DNA from: Lysobacter sp. MMG2
GTDB taxonomy: Bacteria; Pseudomonadota; Gammaproteobacteria; Xanthomonadales; Xanthomonadaceae
Assembly: GCF_016735495.2 (NCBI RefSeq)
Contig: NZ_JAERQY020000001.1
Coordinates: forward strand, 310,001 to 374,000
Direction: 5' to 3'
DNA length: 64,000 bases
Notes under the pieces: generated by a model
What the model was told of the DNA's origin: nothing
Databases searched by the model: none
Seen by the model: only the letters and a program-made list of their open reading frames with translations
Program-made: the position numbers and the translations under genes
Shown: positions 59,880 to 64,000 of the stretch, piece by piece
Layout of the letters: every line of letters starts with the position of its first letter
How positions within the stretch are numbered: position 1 is the first letter of the stretch

Positions 59880-61147
59880 GCAAGACCCGGTCCGGCCTGC
59901 GCCGGCGCATCCTGCTGGCGTTGTTCGGCTATGTGGTGGTGTTGAGCGTCGCGGTGGTCGTGCACGGTTTCGTGGTCAACGAACACGCCGAACGGCTGGT
60001 CTGGCAGACGCTGCTCGATTCGGAAATGGACCATCTGCTCGAACTGCGCCGACAGGACCCCGGTTACCGCTGGACGAACACGCGCAGCATCGCGCTCTAC
60101 GACGGACGCGATCCGCGCGATGTGCCCGCACCGCTGCGCGGCGTCGCGCCGGGCGTGTACGACGAGATCATCCTCGACGGCGTGGAGCGCGTCGCGCTAG
60201 TGCGCCAAGTCGATGGACGTCCGCTGATCCTCGCCCTGGACATCACCGACCTGGAGGAACGCGAGTTCGACATGGGGCTGACGGTCGTCGGCTCCGCTGT
60301 GACCTTGATCGCGCTGCTCGGCATCGCCATCGCCTGGAGCGTGAACCGCCTCGTCCGCCCCCTTCGCGACATGGCGCAGGCCATCGCGGCACTGCGTCCC
60401 GACCAGTCGGGGCAGCGCATCCACGCGTCGCCGTCGGCGAGCTCCGAGCTGGTGGTGATCGCCGACGCGCTCAACGACTACCTGCAGCGCAATGACCGCT
60501 TCGTCGAACGCGAGCGCGTGTTCATCGACAGCGCCAGCCACGAGCTGCGCACACCCGTGGCGGTGATCGGCGGCGCGGCGGAGAACGCCTTGCAGCAACC
60601 GCACTTGCCCGACGCCGTGCGCGGCCAGCTCATGCGCATCCAGCGCACCACGCGCGAGGTGGAGCAACTGGTCTCGCTGCTGCTGGTGCTGGCGAAGGAT
60701 CCCGCGCGACTGGCGCGTTCGAACGATCGCGTCGAGCTGGATCAGCTGATTCCCGAGATCGTCGAGGACCATCGCCACCTCACGCGCGACAAGGACCTTC
60801 GCCTCGACATCGTCGCCCTGCCCGCGTGTGAGATCCTGGCGCCGCTGCCCATCGTGCAGGCGGCCATCGGCAATCTGCTGCGCAACGCGATCGAGCACAG
60901 CGATCGCGGGCGCATCACGATCCGGCTGGAGACGCCGGCAACGGTGATCATCGACGATCCGGGCCACGGCATGACGCCGGAGGAAATCGCGCAGATCTAT
61001 GCACGCGTCGCGCGCGGCGGCGGACGCGACGGCGGCGGCATCGGCCTGGATCTCATCTCGCGACTGTGCGAACACCTGGGCTGGAAGCTCGACATCGCTT
61101 CGGACGAAGGCCGCGGCACCACGACGACGTTGCGGATGGGGAACTGA
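59876..61147 (+). CDS. Sensor histidine kinase (PmrB-like)
   Basis: 423 residues. Two membrane segments (ILLALFGYVVVLSVAVVVHGF and LTVVGSAVTLIALLGIAIAW) flank a periplasmic domain of about 130 residues. HAMP region follows, HisKA with SASHELRTPVAVIGG, then HATPase: NLLRNAIEHS, IDDPGHGMTPEE, GGIGLDLISRL. The periplasmic loop lacks an obvious ExxE iron motif. Cotranscribed with the regulator. Probably responds to envelope signals and drives lipid A change through eptA. Confidence 0.9.
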   Translation: MSKTRSGLRRRILLALFGYVVVLSVAVVVHGFVVNEHAERLVWQTLLDSEMDHLLELRRQDPGYRWTNTRSIALYDGRDPRDVPAPLRGVAPGVYDEIILDGVERVALVRQVDGRPLILALDITDLEEREFDMGLTVVGSAVTLIALLGIAIAWSVNRLVRPLRDMAQAIAALRPDQSGQRIHASPSASSELVVIADALNDYLQRNDRFVERERVFIDSASHELRTPVAVIGGAAENALQQPHLPDAVRGQLMRIQRTTREVEQLVSLLLVLAKDPARLARSNDRVELDQLIPEIVEDHRHLTRDKDLRLDIVALPACEILAPLPIVQAAIGNLLRNAIEHSDRGRITIRLETPATVIIDDPGHGMTPEEIAQIYARVARGGGRDGGGIGLDLISRLCEHLGWKLDIASDEGRGTTTTLRMGN

Positions 61148-61151
61148 TCTC

Positions 61152-61175
61152 CCTCCCCCTGCTCGCAGGGGGAGG
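61152..61175. terminator. Hairpin between convergent kinase and CMD genes
   Basis: Ten-bp perfect stem CCTCCCCCTG / CAGGGGGAGG with a CTCG loop, 5 bases after the kinase stop and 17 before the end of the convergent CMD gene. No long T-run follows, so it may be a weak bidirectional terminator. Confidence 0.45.
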
Positions 61176-61192
61176 AAGAACTGCCTCGCGGC

Positions 61193-61642
61193 TTAGGCCT
61201 CCGGCAGCGGCTTGCGCAGACCGACGTTGAGCACGTTCCAGGCGCGGATCGCGGCGACGGCGAAGGTCAGCTCGGACAGCTCACGCTCGTCGAAGTGCGC
61301 GCGCACCTGGTCCAGCGCCTCGTCCGGCACCTGCGCGGCACCGATGGCGTTGAGCGTTTCGGCCCAGCCCAGCGCGGCGCGCTCGCGCGCGTCGAACAGC
61401 GGGCTCTCGCGCCACGCGGCCAGCGTGTCGAGCTTGCGCTGGCTTTCGCCCATCTTGCGCAGCAGCACGCAATGCATGTCCAGGCAGTACACGCAGCCGT
61501 TGATCTGCGACACGCGCAGCGAGACCAGCTCGACCAGCTTGCTGCCCAGCGGGCCCTTGTGCAGGCCGGTGCTGAGCTTGAGCAGATGCTGGAAAGCCTC
61601 CGAGGCGTGGACGGTGTAGTCGATATGGGTGGCAGCGTTCAT
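61193..61642 (-). CDS. Carboxymuconolactone decarboxylase/AhpD family protein, ECF41 partner
   Basis: 149 residues. The AhpD-type site is complete: INGCVYCLDMHCVLLRKMGE (CxxC plus His), with WRESPLFDARERAALGWAETL. A third Cys follows the His (MHCVLL). It lies next to the ECF41 sigma gene, and CMD-like proteins are one of the three known ECF41 partner types (COE). An ECF41-type promoter is at 61689-61715, 47 bases upstream of the start. Thiol redox or peroxide role likely; substrate unknown. Confidence 0.92.
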   Translation of the reverse strand: MNAATHIDYTVHASEAFQHLLKLSTGLHKGPLGSKLVELVSLRVSQINGCVYCLDMHCVLLRKMGESQRKLDTLAAWRESPLFDARERAALGWAETLNAIGAAQVPDEALDQVRAHFDERELSELTFAVAAIRAWNVLNVGLRKPLPEA

Positions 61643-61688
61643 GGTCGTCTCTCATGTTGGCGGCCACGACGGCCGCTTCATGTACAAG

Positions 61689-61715
61689 GACGAGCGTGGG
61701 CTCCGTCCTGTGACA
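61689..61715 (-). promoter_or_regulatory. ECF41-type promoter of the CMD gene
   Basis: On the minus strand, TGTCACA (61715-61709), 16 bases, then CGTC (61692-61689). This equals the ECF41 consensus TGTCACA-N16-CGTC as I recall it. The CMD start codon is at 61642, giving a leader of about 40 bases. Confidence 0.85.
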
Positions 61716-61733
61716 ACCCAGGCGAACGATTTC

Positions 61734-62603
61734 CTAGTGCAATGCACGCAGCTTGTCGGGGTTGAGCACCGACAGCACCTGGTCGATGCGGCCTTCGTCA
61801 TCGAGCGAGACGGTGATGATCGAATGCAGCACGCCGTTCTCGAAGCGCAGCAGTGCCGGCTCGCCGTTGACGTGGCCCAGGTGCAGGTCGGCCAGGCCTT
61901 CGGTGCGGCGCGCGACGGCCCAGAAAAGATCCGCGATGCGCTGCGCGCTCTCCAGAGGACGCGCGACCGCCGTGGCCTTGCCGCCACCGTCGGCCACCAT
62001 GCGCGCGTCGGCGCGCAGCAGCGCGACGATGGCGTCGCGATCGCCGTGCTGCATGGCGTGCATGAAGCGTTCGAGCATGCGCCGGTGCATGTCCGGTTCG
62101 ACGCTGAAACGCTGGCGATCGCTTTGCACGCGCGTGCGTGCGCGGCTCACCATCTGCCGGCAGTTCGCCTCGGTGTGTCCGAGCAGTTCGGCGATTTGCG
62201 GGTAGTCGTAATCGAACACGTCCTTGAGCAGGAACGCGGCGCGCTCTTCGGGGCCGAGCTTCTCGAGCACGGCGAGATAGGCCAGCGAAACCTGCCCGGC
62301 GATGTCGGCCTGCTGCTCCGGGCCGGGCGTGTCGTCGATGGTCAACGGCTCCGGCAGCCAGGGGCCCGGGTAGACCTCGCGCTCCTTGCGCGCCTGGCGC
62401 AGGCGGTCGATGCCCAGCCGCGTGGTGGCCGTGACCAGCCACGCCTCCAGGTCGCGGATCTCCGAGCGGTCGGCCTGGTGCCAGCGCAGCCAGGCGTCCT
62501 GGACGACCTCCTCGGCGTCGCTGCGGCTGCCCAGCAGCCGGTACGCCAGCGCGAACAGGCGCGGGCGGTGGGTTTCGAAGGCGGTGTCGGGCGTGGCGGA
62601 CAT
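61734..62603 (-). CDS. ECF41-family RNA polymerase sigma factor (SigJ-like)
   Basis: 289 residues from the ATG at 62603. Sigma region 2: FALAYRLLGSRSDAEEVVQDAWLRW; region 4: LKDVFDYDYPQIAELLGHTEANCRQMVSRAR. A SnoaL-like C-terminal domain follows (about 175-289), which in this group replaces an anti-sigma factor. The diagnostic ECF41 motifs are both present: VADGGGKATA and, near the very end, VLNPDKLRALH. Directs polymerase to the promoters at 61689 and probably 62637. Signal unknown in the family. Confidence 0.93.
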   Translation of the reverse strand: MSATPDTAFETHRPRLFALAYRLLGSRSDAEEVVQDAWLRWHQADRSEIRDLEAWLVTATTRLGIDRLRQARKEREVYPGPWLPEPLTIDDTPGPEQQADIAGQVSLAYLAVLEKLGPEERAAFLLKDVFDYDYPQIAELLGHTEANCRQMVSRARTRVQSDRQRFSVEPDMHRRMLERFMHAMQHGDRDAIVALLRADARMVADGGGKATAVARPLESAQRIADLFWAVARRTEGLADLHLGHVNGEPALLRFENGVLHSIITVSLDDEGRIDQVLSVLNPDKLRALH

Positions 62604-62636
62604 GGGGGAGTAGAATCGGGGAAGCCTACTTTCAAG

Positions 62637-62663
62637 GACGGACGAAGGACGGGATCCGTGACA
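62637..62663 (-). promoter_or_regulatory. ECF41-type promoter upstream of the sigma gene
   Basis: Minus strand TGTCACG (62663-62657), 16 bases, CGTC (62640-62637): one mismatch to the recalled consensus and exact spacing. It lies 33 bases upstream of the sigma start, suggesting autoregulation. Confidence 0.65.
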
Positions 62664-62713
62664 TCCACCGCCCGCTCGAGCGGCGATGCTGGGCCGTCCG
62701 ATGTCCCTGCCCG

Positions 62714-63133
62714 TCAGGGCTCGACCTTCGCCGGATCGGGAAGCTTCAGGTCGAAGCACTGCCTCCCACGCGGGTGCCGCCACTGGCCGCCCACGTCCCG
62801 CTCGGCCGTGTCGCTATCGAACATCGCGCACAGCCGGTAGCGACGGGCGCCCAGCACTTCGTATTCGTACGGCCGCGACGTGAAGGGATCGCGCATCGCC
62901 GGACGCGAGCCGGGGCGAGCCAGCGCGGACAAATTCGGCGGCAGCGCCTCGTTCCGCTCGGCCCAGATTTCGATGTCCACCTTCAGGCTGATCAGGTCGC
63001 GTTCGCGTCGTTCGTCCTGCCGCAACAGCCGCTGCTGCGCCGGCGTTCCGATCGCCACGATCGCCGCGATCACCGCCCCCGCAACCACCACGCCTGCCCC
63101 GACCAGCAGCCAGCGTCCCGCTGCGGCGCTCAT
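62714..63133 (-). CDS. Hypothetical membrane-anchored protein
   Basis: 139 residues. One N-terminal membrane helix (LLVGAGVVVAGAVIAAIVAI), then a charged helix DERRERDLISLKVDIEIWAE. Next come RNEALPPNLSALARPG and an aromatic strand region (PYEYEVLGARRYRLCAMFD). The anchor-helix-beta layout resembles pseudopilins but no prepilin cleavage site is seen. The start overlaps the stop of the next gene (ATGA), so the pair is one operon. Confidence 0.75.
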   Translation of the reverse strand: MSAAAGRWLLVGAGVVVAGAVIAAIVAIGTPAQQRLLRQDERRERDLISLKVDIEIWAERNEALPPNLSALARPGSRPAMRDPFTSRPYEYEVLGARRYRLCAMFDSDTAERDVGGQWRHPRGRQCFDLKLPDPAKVEP

Positions 63134-63768
63134 GCGTCCACCTCTTCGCGACGCAGGTCGTGCAGGTACCAGGCGAACGCGCTGCCGGCGATCACCGCCA
63201 CCACCAGCACCTTCAGCACGAAGCGCGTGCTCAGTTCGCCGCCCAGCAGGTTGAAGACCAGGGTGGTCATGTCGCAGATCAGGACCGTCGCCGCCACGAA
63301 CAACGTCAGGTACGTCAGCCAGCGCCGCACGGGCGAGAGCCGCTTGATCGGATGGCGGGCCACGTCGCGGGCCACGTAGTGGGCGACGTAAGCAAAGACC
63401 GGGAAGGTGATGATAAGCGTCGCGGCGGACCAGCGGATCGAGCTGTCGAGTCGCCAGGCGATGGTGTCGGCCGGATCGGGCCAGGCGCGGTTGATCAGGT
63501 CGAACAGCAGGCTGCCCAGATGCCAGGCCGTGAAATACAGCGCGACGAACATCACCAGGTACAGAAACGCCTCGCGCGCGGAGACCGAGGCGCGCGGTCG
63601 CGGCACCGGCACGACGTAAGGCACGTCGGCGTAGGTGTCGAGCACGCCGCGCGTCTGCTCGTCACGCCATCCCGCCGCCGACAATGCGCGCGCGATGGAC
63701 TCCTTGGATTCCCCGCGCACCAGCGCTTCATGGACGAAGCGTTCCAGTTCCTGCGATCCCGATGCCAT
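63130..63768 (-). CDS. DUF5671 membrane protein
   Basis: 212 residues. A short helical N-terminal region ELERFVHEALVRGESKESIARAL precedes four membrane segments (FLYLVMFVALYFTAWHL, ATLIITFPVFAYVAHYV, WLTYLTLFVAATVLI, VLVVAVIAGSAFAWYL). The DUF5671 family is known from annotation only. Encoded just upstream of and overlapping the hypothetical gene at 62714. Confidence 0.8.
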   Translation of the reverse strand: MASGSQELERFVHEALVRGESKESIARALSAAGWRDEQTRGVLDTYADVPYVVPVPRPRASVSAREAFLYLVMFVALYFTAWHLGSLLFDLINRAWPDPADTIAWRLDSSIRWSAATLIITFPVFAYVAHYVARDVARHPIKRLSPVRRWLTYLTLFVAATVLICDMTTLVFNLLGGELSTRFVLKVLVVAVIAGSAFAWYLHDLRREEVDA

Positions 63769-63861
63769 TGCCTGCCCTTTCCGTGTTGAACGGGGGCAAG
63801 CCTAGCAAGACGCCGGGCGCGCGCGCGAAGACCGGGGCGCCGCGGGAAACCGGACGCAAAG

Positions 63862-63887
63862 AAAAAGCGGGCCGAAGCCCGCTTTTT
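63862..63887 (-). terminator. Rho-independent terminator of pnp
   Basis: Perfect 11-bp stem AAAAAGCGGGC / GCCCGCTTTTT with a four-base loop, 40 bases beyond the pnp stop in its direction. On the minus strand it ends in a T-run. Confidence 0.85.
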
Positions 63888-63926
63888 CAAGATCCGGCGA
63901 TGTCGCCGAAGGGATACGCGCGCGGC

Positions 63927-64000
63927 TTACTCGGCCGACACGCCCTCGCCTTCCTCGACGGCCTTGATCGACAGGCGGATGCGGCCCTGCTTGTCGACTT
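63927..64000 (-). CDS. pnp: Polynucleotide phosphorylase, C-terminal end only
   Basis: The last 24 codons and stop of a gene entering from the right edge. The translation DKQGRIRLSIKAVEEGEGVS followed by AE and the stop (63927-63929) matches the end of the S1 RNA-binding domain of Pnp, a 3'-5' exoribonuclease of the RNA degradosome. Only the tail is visible, so the assignment rests on this short match. Confidence 0.75.
   Translation of the reverse strand, partial: VDKQGRIRLSIKAVEEGEGVSAE

Noticed and set aside
1-64000. CRISPR arrays and rRNA genes
   Set aside because: No regularly spaced repeat array with unique spacers and no rRNA-like sequence were seen; the only periodic array is the three-box set at 9504.

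Overview
The window looks like chromosome from a GC-rich gammaproteobacterium of the family Xanthomonadaceae, most likely Lysobacter or a close relative. This rests on the core genes: class III PHB synthase phaC/phaE, a 3-hydroxybutyrate oligomer hydrolase, a DedA-rhodanese fusion, a SLC5-type hybrid sensor kinase, and many REP-like palindromes. No species-level marker such as rRNA is present, so the assignment is inference.

Positions 1-29900 are accessory DNA and the rest is core. A 22-bp direct repeat that matches the 3' end of a tRNA-Leu-type gene (T-arm through CCA) occurs at 9603-9624 and 29879-29900. Neither copy has the rest of the tRNA. The simplest reading is a tandem array: element A (left edge to 9602, its tRNA-proximal end outside the window) inserted next to element B (9603-29900). 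Both att copies are followed by a hairpin terminator.

Element A (1-9602) carries the end of a tyrosine recombinase, a small membrane protein, a possible PD-(D/E)XK nuclease, a small serine recombinase followed by an AT-hook protein with an acidic tail, a zinc-knuckle protein, a metal-handling group (CopL-like, outer-membrane barrel, MerP-like and MerT-like proteins, divergent from a CDF efflux pump), and an HNH nuclease. Its right end has three ACCTAAC boxes spaced exactly 24 bp apart.

Element B (9603-29900) has a P4-type backbone (integrase, small ORF, AlpA-like regulator, DUF3987 ATPase, small ORF). It is followed by a complete type II CBASS anti-phage operon in the gene order known from Vibrio cholerae: capV, dncV-like CD-NTase, cap2 (E2-E1), cap3 (JAMM). 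Then comes a metabolic cargo: dihydrolipoamide dehydrogenase, AhpD-like protein, pyruvate dehydrogenase E1 (aceE), a nuoF copy, an FMN reductase, a second AhpD-like protein lacking its CxxC, an aldehyde dehydrogenase and an NAD(P)-binding epimerase-like protein. No E2 or other Nuo subunits accompany them.

The core (29901-64000) begins with small envelope genes (DUF202, MarC, DUF1579, TANGO2-like, DedA-rhodanese, PspC, DUF5329, SGNH lipoprotein). It continues with a polyhydroxybutyrate/acetate block: phaC-phaE, pssA, oligomer hydrolase, a CrbS/CrbR-like two-component pair, a TonB receptor, a GntP-type permease and a Pat-like lysine acetyltransferase. Next are an HPF-like protein, dinB behind a palindrome resembling the Xanthomonas LexA box, and a secreted metalloprotease with a C-terminal helix-hairpin-helix domain. 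A lipid A modification locus follows (eptA and a PAP2 phosphatase, divergent from an OmpR-type regulator and kinase). The last complete block is an ECF41 sigma factor next to its carboxymuconolactone-decarboxylase partner. Both of these genes have a sequence matching the ECF41 promoter consensus. Two small membrane proteins and the 3' end of pnp close the window.
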